In this document: in pieces, positions 1-15,773 of the stretch
How the letters are laid out: every line of letters begins with the position of its first letter
How positions within the stretch are numbered: the first letter of the stretch is position 1
Assembly (NCBI GenBank): GCA_020080175.1
Contig: JAGHQL010000012.1
Span: 1 to 64,000 of the forward strand
Source: Glutinoglossum americanum
Lineage: Eukaryota > Ascomycota > Geoglossomycetes > Geoglossales > Geoglossaceae
Direction of reading: 5' to 3'
DNA length: 64,000 nucleotides
Position numbers and translations under genes: made by a program
The notes under the pieces: model-generated
What the model was told of the DNA's origin: nothing
The model's database searches: none
Seen by the model: only the letters and a program-made list of their open reading frames with translations

Positions 1-27
1 GGCGGGGTGGGGTCGTGTCTCGTGGTG

Positions 28-68
<41 letters not shown>

Positions 69-729
69 GCCGGGTGGATGGAGGAGGCCGGCGGCCGCGG
101 GGACGCCGAGTCGACTAGCTGGGTGTTCGCTGCGTGTCCTCGGGGGCTGTCCAGGCCCTGCTTGGTCCGTATCGGAATGAGCGATCGGTTCAGCCGTCCT
201 CCGTCGTTGCCCGGGTCGAGCGAGCTTCTCTGCGGAAAATGATGATTTTTTTTTTTTTCTGTGGTCCGTCACCATCAAATAAATCATGGTAAAAGCCGCA
301 AATCTAGTCCCGTTGAGGGAGGAGCGTGAAGATGCGGCGGCGTTTCCGTTTGATAGTCTCCTCTGGCTGCAGATCGGCGTCGTGACGATATTATCATCAC
401 TCCTGCTCCGGTTGTGGGTTAAGCCGGAAATAGCTGGTGCGAAGGATGATCTTCTGGCCCTAAGAGGCCAATCTTGGGAATAGTTGGTTCGTTCGCTTTA
501 TTGGATTGGTATGAACAAGTAAGAGATCTCTCAGCCCGCTTTATTGAATGCCTCCCCTTTCGCTCTCTTGGCAGCAACAGGACGAACAAACGAAAATATC
601 ACATCTCCTCTACCCATCATCGCCTTGCTTTTTTTTTTTTTTTTTTCAGTAGGATCGAGAAGAAAAACAGCCTTGCCCTCACACGCTCATAGTCTCTCTA
701 AAGTGACATTATCCTCAGAATCCTTGGAC
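1..729. other. Window edge and coronin 3' flank, no gene seen
   Basis: A run of 39 G residues lies at 29-67, followed by GC-rich and then ordinary sequence up to the coronin stop codon. Short open frames cross the G run and the T-rich patches near 250 and 635, but their composition (poly-Gly, poly-Phe) comes from the homopolymers. The part nearest 729 is probably coronin 3' UTR. I recognise nothing else. Confidence 0.6.
29..67 (+). repeat. Poly-G homopolymer, 39 nt
   Basis: Uninterrupted G from 29 to 67, embedded in a G-rich stretch at the left edge. It could form a G-quadruplex, or it could be a sequencing or assembly artefact of the kind common at contig ends. The sequence alone cannot decide. 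Confidence 0.85.
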
Positions 730-3091
730 TCAAGATCGCGACTGCTCAAGCTCCAACTCCAACTGCCGTATCCTCTCATCTTTTTCTCTACTGCTCCTCG
801 ACTCGCCAACCCTTGTCTTAAGCGTATCAACCTCGGCGGTCAGTTGGCTGATCTTCTCGCTCTGCGCGGAGATGGTGCGGTTCTGCAGCTCAAGAAGTGA
901 TTTGATTTCGTTGAGAGACTCGCGGACTTCCTCGCTGGATTCAAGCTGAACGTTGGTAACGGGCTGCTGTCATCTAGGGTCAGCTTTTGCACAAAGGGTG
1001 GGGTTTGTTTTATGCTGAAGGTGTCGAGGGGTTCTCAAACCTTAGATACTGCTGATGATGGCTCAGCTCTGGGAGGTTGTGTGGCGGTGTGTTTCATAGG
1101 GGGCTGATCTCGCGGCCTCTCTGGTGCTTTCGCATAAGCCGGAGATGGCGTCTTTCTGACTTCTGCTTTTGGAGGAGGTTGATCAAAGCTTGAGCTACCT
1201 TCATCTTCAGATCCGGAGTCATCATTGTCTGCAAATTTCGAAGCCATATCCCCAATCGAGCTCTTAGAATCTTTAATTGACGGTTGGGGCCCCCTATGCA
1301 CCGCCGCGGGTACAGGGGTTGGTTTCGGCTGTTCGGGTTCCTTTTTGATCTGTGAAGACGAAGCTGGCGCCGAGAAAACGGGGGCGGGCTTAGACTCCGC
1401 CGCAACAGCAACGGGATCTCCTCCGTCGTAAACACTCTCGAGGTCAATCTTTGGGGGGAGGGCATTTTTGCCAGCATGCCAGTCCGCCGCTGAAAGGCCG
1501 GCCTTCAGACCTGTCGCGGGAGGGTAGATGTCGTTTTGGAAGGCTTCTGCTCGCCTAGGAACAATGAATGAGATTGGCTCAATGTAAGTATCATTTACGG
1601 TCTTGTAAGCCCTAGTAACTTCGTTTTCGTGAAGCTAGACAGGATCAGCATCGTAAACTAGTCTTGGTTCGTTCTAGTACAGGCTCAGGCTCACGTTAAC
1701 ACCACGCTTAGGAACGAAAGCGACTCCGCGCTGCGGGTCTGCTGACTTGTATTCGGACAGAAACTCGAAACTATCGTTTTCGTACTCAAAATAGCGAATG
1801 TTGCCGTCCCTAGCTCACGTTAGCTGCAAAGCATCCACCATATCCCTGGGCAACGAATCCCACCTACCCTTTGCCAGCCAAGTAGAGGCACTGCGTACCA
1901 TCATCCCAGAAGGGCATGCACACTCCTGATATTGAGTCTAGCATTTGGTACCCGCCAATTGGTTCCTGCGGGGTTCTAATGTCCCAGAGCGCCAGCTGCC
2001 GGTCGCTCATCTTGGAGAAACCGGTGGTAGCCACCCTGTCGTGTTCACCCATCCATACCGCACGACTATTCTTCGCTCCAGTGTGGCCAGCAACTTCCTG
2101 TGCCGGCCTCTCTTGGCGCACATCCCAGATGCGTAGTTTCTTATCGCGGGATGTCGTGACCATGAGAGAGCCATTGGCGCTCCATGACATGCTCTGAACA
2201 ATGTCCGCGTGCCTAAGCGTCAATCGTGAAGATCCAGTTTCAATATCCCATAGTTTGATTGTGTAGTCCCCCGAGCTGGTCCCAAGGATGTTCTCTGCAG
2301 ATGGGTTGAATAGCACGTGACCGACCTTTCTGCTTGTGTGTGAGCGGGCATCCGCATGTCTGGGATACACAGGGATGCGTACCTTGAATGGCCGGAGAGC
2401 TTGCTCAGAGGTGCAACGTGCCTCGGCTCCGTATCCTTGGGAGTGTACAGGGTAAAGCCCTTGGGCACGGCCCAGATGAAAACCTTCGCGGCCGTTAGGG
2501 AAAGTTAGCTCGGAGGAGTTGGAATGCTTGCCTTCCCGTCGTCTGACCCCGATGCGATAAGTGAGTCATTGAACGGACTCCTATTAGTATCGTGAGCACT
2601 CTCCATGAGCCACCATGGTGTAAATCTTACGCACCAATCTGTATCCAACACAGGTCCGGTGTGTCCCCTGAACAGCGGGATCTGTTCGGGCAGCCTCCCT
2701 CGCTCGTTAATTGGTATGACGGCGAAGGCTCCACCTCCACCAGCTTCCCAGTTGACAGATAGGTATTGTGGATTTGCCTTTCACAACCTTGTCAGCTGAA
2801 TCAAGCGAACTATCAGGGAGACAACAACGAACTGACCTTAACAAGATTGGTATCCCAAGCATTCCTGGAGATTCTTAAATTGTCGTAGCATTGTTCCTAA
2901 GCCAGCGGCACATTTAGAAGTCCAGTCGAGATCAGTAACGGTGCGATTCAAACCTTTCTTGTTGGTCGTCCGAACACATGCCCTATAGGCGCAACCCCTC
3001 CATCAGCTAAAACAAACCAGAAGAAGACTCGATTAACGCTGGTGTTTCAAGACTTACGATATTTCGACGAACGCACAAAGCGACCAGCCAT
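730..3091 (-). CDS. crn1: Coronin, actin-binding WD40 protein
   Basis: Coronin binds F-actin and regulates Arp2/3-driven cortical actin and endocytosis. The start reads MAGRFVRSSKYRHVFG, the classic coronin N-terminus. Ten exons: 3058-3091, 2954-2982, 2837-2896, 2635-2777, 2532-2580, 2383-2483, 1868-2329, 1695-1809, 1041-1634 and 730-966, giving 607 aa in frame. A seven-bladed WD40 propeller fills the first ~400 residues (SDDGKVFIWAVP, then GDYTIKLWDIETG and LRIWDVR). A Ser/Pro/Lys-rich unique region follows, then a C-terminal coiled coil of about 50 residues that family members use to oligomerise (ending LELELEQSRS). The intron at 2484-2531 begins GC rather than GT; family conservation across the joint supports it. 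Identity is secure; the small 5' exons are hand-resolved. Confidence 0.95.
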
Positions 3092-3388
3092 CTTCGCGTC
3101 TTTTGTCCCAAGAGCAAAAGTTCAATGCAGAGAAGAATGGTGGTGGAGTGCGCAAAAGCAAAGATGAGTTCACTTGTAGCGAAACGAAATGGTGAACGGG
3201 GTGGCTTGATGCCTGTTTTTGGCGTGCTAGCGTGCTTATTATCCTTTACCGCTTTCTCATCTCAGCAGCCTGCAACAAGATTCTCCGACCGACGTTTACT
3301 TTTAGTAGTACAACACCGCATTTGCAGCTCGTGACGGGGTAGTGAGTAGGCAGGGTCGCAAAAAAAACGTAGAAAGTAAAAACTATAG

Positions 3389-3476
3389 TAACCGCGCTGG
3401 GGGTCGAACCCAGGACCTTCTCGGAAAACAACACATATCTGTGAACGAGAAATCATAACCGCTAGACCACGCAGTT
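3389..3476 (-). tRNA. tRNA-Val (CAC) with a 15-nt intron
   Basis: On the minus strand an acceptor stem AACTGCG pairs with CGCGGTT (one G-T). The D arm is GTC/GAT, the anticodon stem TCTCG/CGAGA, and the T arm CTGGG-TTCGACC-CCCAG; the discriminator base is A. The anticodon loop is 22 nt, which equals a standard 7-nt loop (TTCACA plus C) interrupted after position 37 by 15 nt. That is the usual place of nuclear tRNA introns. The anticodon CAC specifies valine. T runs downstream (complement of A runs near 3377-3382 and 3360-3367) suit Pol III termination. Total 88 nt. Confidence 0.92.
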
Positions 3477-3635
3477 GCTAAAAAAATGGCCTCTAAACTA
3501 ACTATTCGAACCCTAGAATGTGGCCCACGGCGGAGAAATTTCCCATGGGTGAGTGATAGGGGCACGCGATACAAGATAGTCCCGTCCAGACGTCCCAAAC
3601 TCCTTTTACTTTTTTGTTTTCCGTCTCCCCATCAA

Positions 3636-3674
3636 TGCACCGCTGCACCGCTGCACCGCCGCACCGCCGCACCA
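3636..3674. repeat. Short 8-bp tandem repeat
   Basis: Nearly five copies of an 8-bp unit TGCACCGC, the later ones reading CGCACCGC. It is a simple minisatellite in the H4 upstream region. Confidence 0.8.
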
Positions 3675-4392
3675 CCTTGAAAGCGAAATGCCGGATATTC
3701 CTCTTTTCTGACCACCAAAGATTGGATATTAGGGCCTGTTGCATTGAGACCATGGAAAGAGGGGTTGAGCGAAGCAACATCTCTAAGTGTGCGGCGTTTA
3801 GAGACGAACGGATGCATGAAGCCTATAGTATAGTTGATTTGCTTCTCCGTTCAACTGGGTGACTCGTGGGAGTCACAGCGATGCTAGCGGGAGGGGCTCC
3901 TCCAGCTCCTGCGCAAACAAAGCACCATGAACGCGTATGTACAAAAACACCCAATCAACAAACAACCTCACACGCAGGCAAGCAACCTCCTAAACCCGTA
4001 CGTACGATACGGCCCCCTCCCGAAGCCCCGCATCAACGCATCAGCAAAGAGAGAAGAGAAAAGAAGAAAAAAAAGACCATCCCCATCGCATCGCATCGCA
4101 TCACGCATCCGCCCGCAACCCGACCCGCTTACTAACCCCCTCTCGCTTGACCCCAACCCAACAGCCATAAGCGCCCCTAGAACTAACCCGCAGCCCTCCC
4201 TCACCGGAAAAGAAAAAAAAACACACTCGGATCCAGCACATCCTACGCCCTCCCAAAACCACCGAGGGGAAAAAGAAAAAAAACCTAATAAAATAACCTG
4301 GAAGTTCCTGAAGCCCAGGCAGCCGGCCGAATCGAGGCTAGCTCTGCGGGCAACACGCACGCACCCCCCTTCCCGGATCACTCGCCCTTTCG

Positions 4393-4400
4393 TATAAATA
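4393..4400 (+). promoter_or_regulatory. TATA box of the histone H4 gene
   Basis: TATAAATA lies 192 nt upstream of the H4 ATG, followed by a pyrimidine-rich leader. Replication-dependent histone genes of ascomycetes usually have TATA promoters. The function is inferred from sequence and position. Confidence 0.6.
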
Positions 4401-4584
4401 TGCCCCGGCGCCTCTTTTTCTTTTCCCTCCTCGCTCTCTCCCTCTCTCCTTCCCGCAACAACATCGTCCGCCCGCGTGGGAATAATCTACATACGTTTTT
4501 TGCTCGGGAAAACAAAACGCGTGGGATTTTTTTTTTTTTTTTGAGAAAGGGGAATACGTTCGACGACTCTTTTGATCTTACAAG

Positions 4585-5300
<716 letters not shown>

Positions 5301-6101
5301 GCTCAGCTCACCGCGCTTCTCGGATCTCAATTACCCTCTGCCATCTCAGCCTTTTCCCCTTGGGCCAAACCGCCTCATGACGACTTTGCCCTCTGGCGGA
5401 TGTGAACACGAAGGGTGGATGCAGATAAAGGTCCTATCGAGCATCTCATTTGTTTTTTTTTTTCTATTTTACTCTAAAGGAGGCGGTAAAACACACGGCG
5501 TTTGTTTTCTTAACTCCCTAATTCTGGGACGGGTGGGGAATGGTCTTTTTTCCCTCTAGGGTGATGAGTCGCGGTGCTTGTTTTTACCAAATACAAATGC
5601 CTTAAAAACCATCCTACAGCACTGGATTACCGCGTGACGAACCTCCCTCATCAAAATCAACACGATGCAGCATTTTCCTTTTCAAACAACACTATTCCTT
5701 GGCTCATGAAGCGTCTCCCCCAAGATGAAGGACGAGCAAAGACAAGTTAGCCCCACAGAGCAGCTGGAAAGAATATGTACATCAGACCCCTCCCTCAAAA
5801 TCTTTCCAACCCACAACCCCGCAATGCCGTGTGTTCGAGTCATCCATACCAAAAAAACGCCCCACCTCCGCATTGCATAACCGGTTACCTAGATCAAGTC
5901 ACACGTCCACCCCACCACCCCACTCGCCCATTCCTGCTTTTGAAAAACGTTGGCAAGAAGATAAGCTAATGCGTGCGTATGTACCTCTGAGTCAGTCGAT
6001 CCTTCCAATATGTATCCCGTAAAGGAGAAACCTTGTCCCTATCCCGGTTTCCTCGCACGGTATGTCCGTCACCTTCTCCTACAATGACTCACTCTAACCC
6101 C
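5301..6101. other. Convergent 3' flanks of H4 and the carrier gene
   Basis: The 800 nt between two convergent genes should hold both 3' UTRs. There are T-rich tracts near 5450 and 5555. Open frames on both strands are short, overlap each other and show no family signature. I see no gene. Confidence 0.6.
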
Positions 6102-7487
6102 TCATTTCTTCTCCCCCTTGCGACCCCCAACAAGGTCAATAACGTCCTTACTCAGCGCCCCCGTCGCGTCCACCATCCCCCAAAACACATCGTTAGCGTC
6201 CTCCCCCATTACCCCAGCCACCTCCTCAACCTCATCACCCAAATCCATCAACACATCCCTAGCCTGCTCGCTCATCTTGTCAAACGCCCCTCTCGTCTGT
6301 CCGCTAGCACTTGAGGCTTTCTCCTTAGCCCGTCCAATCATCTCGAATGCAGGATGAGATTGCAGGAGCATTGGCATGACGTAGTAGAGCTGGACGATGA
6401 ATTTGTAAATTATTTCTTTAAGCATCATAGTCGTGCCGTTGCTGAGGAAGCCTTTAATGACTTCGCCTACGACACCTTTGTAGAGTGCGCTGATGCCCTG
6501 CGTCTGGGCGATTTTCCTGAGGCTGCCGAACACGGTTTTTGGATCTGGAGTGGGCGAGCCTCCTGATTTACGTTGGTAATTTCCGCTTGCTTGACTCCGG
6601 GCTTTGGCGAGGGAAAATGGATATGTGATCGTAGAAGCGAGGGCTTTGCTGATGGCTGCGAGTAGGAATGTAGCGCGAGCGCTGGGCTTAGAATGCCGGA
6701 ATAGTGCGCGAATCAAGGTGTTGTGGAAGAGGAAGGTGAGGGATGGGTTGACCGTCAAGATAAGAGTTGCGGAATAGCCAGACCAGAAGCCTGCGAGACC
6801 TTTGGTGGTGTAGATGTCGCTCGTGATGGAGGCCACCTTTGGTTGAGCTGGCTTTAGCGATGCTTTATCTCTGGAGTGAGAACGCGATGCAATCATGCTG
6901 GCAATTTGCATCCGGGTTACAATATTCGAGATAGGCGTCGTGAAGAACTTCGAGAACGCTCCAGCCAGCATCCCCACTCCAAGTTCGTCCAATATTGATA
7001 ACGCCCTTGCTGGTTTCCCGTGAGCTGTTGAACGTCCTCGGAGCCGGCGCTGACGCAAAAAGTTATACGCCAGGAAGAAAAGGAAAGCATCAGTGATACT
7101 CTTAGCGGTATCCTGTACTGCTCCTGTATAAAACGCCTTCATTCCCCCTTCCTGGGTGTAGATCTTATATGCTGCGTCGGCGGCATTGCGGTATTCGTCT
7201 GAATCCAAATCGGAAGTCTCTTGCATGTCCCGGACGAGGCGCTGGACTTGAAGGCGGGTGATGATGAGCTCGAGAGGGAATACAGCGATATTGGAGACTG
7301 CTGTGCTAGTGGATCCCGCAAGAGCATGGCCGAGGGCTGGGAGGGCGGGACCAATGAGGGGGGAGGTAAGAGGCCCCGATTCCTCTTGGAGTTTATGGTA
7401 AATGGAAAAGGCATCCTGGCATTTATTAGCACTTCGGTATTATGCCGGATGCCAAGCGCTTACTAGCTGGGCGTTGTAGATATTCAT
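6102..7487 (-). CDS. Mitochondrial carrier family protein, peroxisomal PMP47/ANT1 type
   Basis: Integral membrane carrier of the SLC25 family. Two exons, 7464-7487 and 6102-7415, encode 445 aa; the first exon gives only MNIYNAQL. Three carrier repeats are visible, each with its signature: FPLELIITRLQVQ, TTPISNIVTRMQ and TYPFSLAKARSQ. The first Solcar repeat carries the LAGSTSTAVSN run common in peroxisomal adenine-nucleotide carriers (yeast Ant1, Candida PMP47). Those import ATP into peroxisomes for fatty-acid activation. The subfamily is my judgement from similarity recalled by eye; another SLC25 member is possible. A roughly 90-residue hydrophilic C-terminal tail rich in Asp/Glu/Lys extends beyond the third repeat and is longer than in yeast Ant1. 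Confidence 0.85.
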
Positions 7488-8141
7488 CGTTGCGTTGAAG
7501 CTCAATCTACCTGGTATTCGCAGTCGGGGATGCTCCACAGTCGCGTGACGTCATTTGTCGAAGGAATTCGCTTGTGGTTGAGGAGTTGGCTTTGGCAACG
7601 CCTGTGACGAGCAAGGTATTCCCCACACTGTAGCAGACGAATCTGAGATCCGCACGGACGCGCAGAAATGGTTTCTGTGATGATGGAGGAATGGAGACTG
7701 GAAGAACGAGTAAAAAAACAAAAGAGGGGGAGAGAGAAGGAGAATAATAACCAGACTCGAACCTTCTTGATTTGAGACTAATTGATCCACCTACTTCCTT
7801 CGGTCTTTAGCCACGAGGTACTGGGGAACTAAGAGATTAAGAGCTTGGATAAATCTACAAGGGGCCTCCTAACACGTGTGGGACGTATGCATTGAGTTGG
7901 GCACTCTAGTTATTTGCACCAGGTGGTAGGTAGGGTCACATCGAAATATTGGGAGGGATGTGTTTTATCCTAATCCTCCAGCATTCCCACATTCATGGGT
8001 AAAAAAGATATCTGGCTAAAGACGGACTTTTCGTGACATCATTCAGGCTACCCCAGGATTTTACCCCACACTAGCAGCACGGTAAACATGGCGAGATAAA
8101 AACAGTCCCAATTAACGCCCCTTTCCTACTTCGCAATGCAT
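7488..8141. other. Intergenic, carrier promoter and RING-gene 3' flank
   Basis: Holds the upstream region of the carrier gene and the 3' flank of the RING protein gene, both on the minus strand. A perfect CRE palindrome sits at 7546-7553. A tRNA-like TTCGAGTC motif at about 7749-7760 (minus) has no matching stems. Nothing else is recognised. Confidence 0.55.
7546..7553. promoter_or_regulatory. CRE palindrome TGACGTCA
   Basis: A perfect TGACGTCA sits 59 bp upstream of the carrier ATG at 7487. This is the consensus of ATF/CREB-type bZIP factors (AtfA in Aspergillus). Binding is inferred only; one 8-mer can occur by chance. Confidence 0.4.
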
Positions 8142-10999
8142 CTACAGGAGCTCGACATGTTGTGCCGGAAACATGCCTCTGCATCCTGCATAAGAACCCC
8201 AGAACCAATCCTCATTTATTCTCTCGACTTCCCTTATTTCAGCGCCCCGCGGGAATATAAGATCACGAGTATCGAACTCAGGGGGAAAGTAGCTCCATGC
8301 AGCGAACGCCCGCATTCCCACACCGCCACTGGGCGGGAATTGTGTGGTGATAACTGCTGCGCCGCCCGCTGTGCCAGATGTCGTGCGCCTCGTGAAGGTT
8401 CGAGACTCGATACGTCCATCTGGTTCTTTCCAGCGATAGACCCGATCTGTACTGGTAGCACTGCTTCCCTCGACTGCCTCACCAGCTTCACTCTCATCAA
8501 GCGTGACCCCACCGACAAGGTCTTTGATCACTATACGATTCTGCCGGCCATCGCGATCCTCAAAGCCAACGACAATCATTCGGTGGCCGCGCGGGCACCT
8601 GCGCCAGCCATTTTGACCGTTCTCCTGGCTTATGCGGCCACTAGCGGAGAGGTTATGGTAACAATTAGAGCAGATATCGTAGTCGCCGCCGTTGCAATTA
8701 GGACAGTGGAAGTGTGTGCTAGACGGTGGGATGGAGAGTTTGCAAATATTGCATCTGGTTTTAAACATGATGGGCACAAACGAGTCGTCTTCTGGAAGGG
8801 CCAGAGGCTCCGGAGGAGACGCGGAAGATGGCATGCGCGATTCAGCCGCCGGTGGCCCTTGAGGCGGCTCATCTTGGGTGCGCTTGTACCGTATGGGTAA
8901 GATAGGGTGGGTGCAGCACCGACCCCTATTCACGCAAGAATTGCAAAAACCCCACTCGCCTTCGTTGCACAGATCACACCTCCAATAGCATTCATTAGCG
9001 AAAGAAAAACAGTTGTCGCAAAACATGCCTCTTTCTAGGCGCTTTGAGGGATCTTCAGCGCCTGATTGTGAATGTTGGAGTGGGGTATGTGTTGGTTGAA
9101 GGTAGCGCTGGCCTGTCAGTTTATGCGGAAGGTCGGGTGAATGCCCTTCTGTTAGAGCCACGCGCGAATATCTTGGCATCGCTGCGTACCCAAATCCATA
9201 CCAATTAAGACATCCCTTATTAAGGCGGAAGCAGCTTAGGCAGAGGTTATAGTTCCCTCCATTGCACTTGCTGCAATTGTAATGGAGCGAATATTCGATA
9301 TGGGGTCTATTGCACCGGTCACAGCTTATCGATGGTTCCTGATGTTGAGAGGGTCGTGGGGCTGAGGGCACAGAAGACGATGGGGGCAGTTCAGAATCTG
9401 CTGAAGAGCGGCTGTTTGCTTTGTGCCTTGTCCCCGCCCGACCTCTCTGGGAATCTGGGACCTGTAAAGATTGGGGTGGGGGTAGAGCGACAGGCTGTTG
9501 GGCTCTGACTCGAACGTTACGTGGATTGCCGCCGACTGGAGTAGAGATATCTGGTGCTGTATGGGTCTGGGGTCCATCGTGAGAGTCTGAACGTGGATGC
9601 CGGTCCCCTCGATCCCGGGTTTCCCCTGAGACATCACGTCGTGTATGTTCTGCTCGGCGGCGTCCATCTGGGTCAGTTGAGCGTCTTCTGTGCCGACCAA
9701 CAGTAGACCCCGTAGTCGGTCTCTCGGATTGAGGGCGGTCGGAAAGGTCGGTAGACGAACGTCCTGCTCGCCGTGGTAAGTCGGTCGACGACCTTGAACC
9801 GGGAGAGGACCGAGGGTGGGGCGAAGTCTCTGATCGGGTGTTAGCTGAAGCTCGCCGCCGGCCGCCACTGTTTGGCGTAACTTCCAGGTGTCTACGAGAT
9901 GAAGGTCGAGAAGCCTCATCGCCGGATTGAGCGGCGGCACTGCGTGATCGTGTATGGGTCCTTGGCTCGTTTTGCTGTGCGCTCTGGGGATTTGATCGCT
10001 CTCGTTCTCGCTGGCGCTGCCGTTGGCGGTATGCCTCTGCAATCCTCTCGCTAATCTCATCCTCCTGCGCCACACCAATGTGGGCAAGATCGATCCCATC
10101 CAGATAACCACCGTCCATGATCTGCCGCATTATCTCCTGCAGCTCTCCCGACTCTAAGTCATGTACAAGGAGATCTCGCAAGCTTGACTGGTGCTCCACT
10201 TGGCGTGTGACTGATCTTGATCGTGATTGACCAGAACTGCTTCCTGGCACAGCTGGTATTGATAGCGAACCGGATTCGGCTCTCCGATGTCCTCTTCCAT
10301 GACCCCGTTCTCCTCTGCTTCGTCCTTCTGAGTTCCCGTCTCGCCCATGACCACTCCTGTTCCTCTCCCTTGCTGCGTAGTTAGATCCACTCGTCGATCC
10401 AGTAACCCCGACCTCGCGAAGGCTTAGTTCCCTCACCTCCTCCATTATCCTTCGATCCTCCTCCTCTTCCTCGTCCGGCTGCACTGTAGGGACTCGGGGT
10501 AGTACAACATCTCCGGGCTTATAGTTTTTCGCAATATCCTTCTTTTCACTTTCCAGTTTTCTATGGGTGGGGTTCGCCTGCAGGAACATATCTAGGAGTG
10601 TCGTTACCGTTGCATTTGGCTTCGTTTCGCGCACAGGAGCTCGACATGATGGGCAGGTAAACGAGTGAGGACTGGTAGGGTGGGCAGCTTGCCACTCAAA
10701 CCACTGCTTCAGGCAGAAACCACAGAAGGTATGTAGACAGTCAAGAAGAGTTAGAGGTTCGTAGAGGATTTCTGTGCATATCTGGAGGGATAGTTAGCAT
10801 CCATGGAGTCTAGAGAATGCAAAAATTATCTCAAAGGAAAAACTATAGAGATATGAACGTATTTTCCAGCCTTGAGCTATTCAATTTCGAAGCCTTTGAG
10901 CATTGAAGTCGTAGGGATGGTTCTCCAGCCATTTCGGACACAATAAGAATGCAAACCTACCGAACATGTTAATTCCCTCTCCAAATCCACACCCGCCAT
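8142..10999 (-). CDS. RING E3 ligase-like protein with three zinc clusters and C-terminal SH3
   Basis: Probable ubiquitin ligase of 892 aa, exons 10961-10999 and 8142-10781. Residues 12-59 form a canonical C3HC4 RING (C12, C15, C28, H30, C33, C36, C56, C59). The stretch just after it resembles the post-RING segment of CHFR-like ligases. Residues ~130-490 are Arg/Ser-rich and disordered. Three Cys-rich ZZ-like clusters follow near 497-545, 598-640 and 685-745 (CDRCNRPH, CDNCFSFANECYWRC and CNICKLSIPPSSTHFHC with CPNCNGGDYDICSNC). The last ~65 residues look like an SH3 domain (ALYDY-like AFAAWSYFPPEFDTRDLIF, then WFWGSYAGCRGMFPAQHVELL read as two pieces). RING plus ZZ plus SH3 suggests an adaptor ligase; substrate unknown. 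Confidence 0.85.
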
Positions 11000-11583
11000 G
11001 TTTGCGTATGTTCCGATAGAACATTCGGGGGGAAACGGGTTGAAGTTATTTGAGTCTACAGCTGGTTCACAGTGGCGAAGTCATCTCACCTCTTGGCGCA
11101 GATAGCAAAATGCGCCCACTTAAGGTGACGCCGCTTTAGCTGGATGAGCCACATAAATTCTATGTGTAGAAAGATTCCACAGGGGGGTTATCATCTTGGA
11201 AACTAATGCCCGCCGCTCACAGCCACCACAGCCTCCAGGCCCTGATACACTTGGTCGTTCTGGGACATATTCTCACTCAGGTGCGTTTATTCCTGATTCC
11301 CAGGGCTATGACTAATGGAACCTGCAAAGCCCATCATTACCCCATTCGGGTGCGTATAGACATGTACATACATTAGCTTTCATTTTTAAGAAAGCATCTC
11401 CTAAGTCAAAGACTATCTCATTCGAGGACAAGTATAACCGGGCATTCTTAGTACATGGGCTACATTACATCCCCCTTGAAGTTTCATGAACTGCACAAAC
11501 ACCTAGGTTGAAAGACCCAACATCAACAACAAACAAATTAGGAAAACCAGAGAAAGTATTCCGGGAATCGAAGCGCAATAGGT
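11000..11583. other. Intergenic between RING gene and SMC3
   Basis: Promoter side of the RING gene and 3' flank of SMC3, both on the minus strand. No open frame of note and no RNA gene seen. Confidence 0.6.
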
Positions 11584-15466
<3,883 letters not shown>

Positions 15467-15773
15467 CTTTGGAGTTCAATCACTCTTCCTGGTGGAGCGC
15501 CTGAGACGCGCTGGATTAGAGTAACGGCAGCCCGTTGCCTGATGCAGTGGTCCTATTGTTGTTTTCAAAAGCTAAGACTCAAATGGTTGATGCGCTTGAT
15601 GAAATTCGACGCGATACGAAGACGCGTTCCTTGGCCCCGCCACACAAACTTGGTTTAGGGCCCACAAAGCGCAACAAACCCTTGCAGAACAAATATAAGG
15701 CAAGTTCCGGCAATTCTCCAAAAAATTCCCCACATAAATCGTCGCAAGCCCGGAGCCCTCTCAACAACCAAAT
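15467..15773. promoter_or_regulatory. Shared divergent promoter of SMC3 and RIO1
   Basis: Only 307 bp separate the two start codons, so both genes must draw on this stretch. I see no TATA box or clear factor site in it. Coregulation is an inference. Confidence 0.5.

Larger units (their letters stand above)
3477..4584 (+). promoter_or_regulatory. Upstream region of the histone H4 gene
   Basis: About 1.1 kb separates the tRNA from the H4 start. It holds a short 8-bp tandem repeat (3636-3674), a CCAAT box at 3951-3955, long A- and C-rich polypurine/polypyrimidine stretches (4050-4560) and a TATA box at 4393-4400. Long open frames here (for example 3927-4397) are low-complexity and have no recognisable domain, so I do not call them genes. 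Confidence 0.6.

Noticed and set aside
3927-4397. 156-codon open frame upstream of H4
   Set aside because: Low-complexity Pro/Lys/Arg composition caused by A- and C-rich tracts; it lies in the H4 promoter and runs up to the TATA box.
7745-7795. tRNA-like sequence with a TTCGAGTC box on the minus strand
   Set aside because: No pairing acceptor, D or anticodon stems could be drawn around it, so it is at most a chance B-box.
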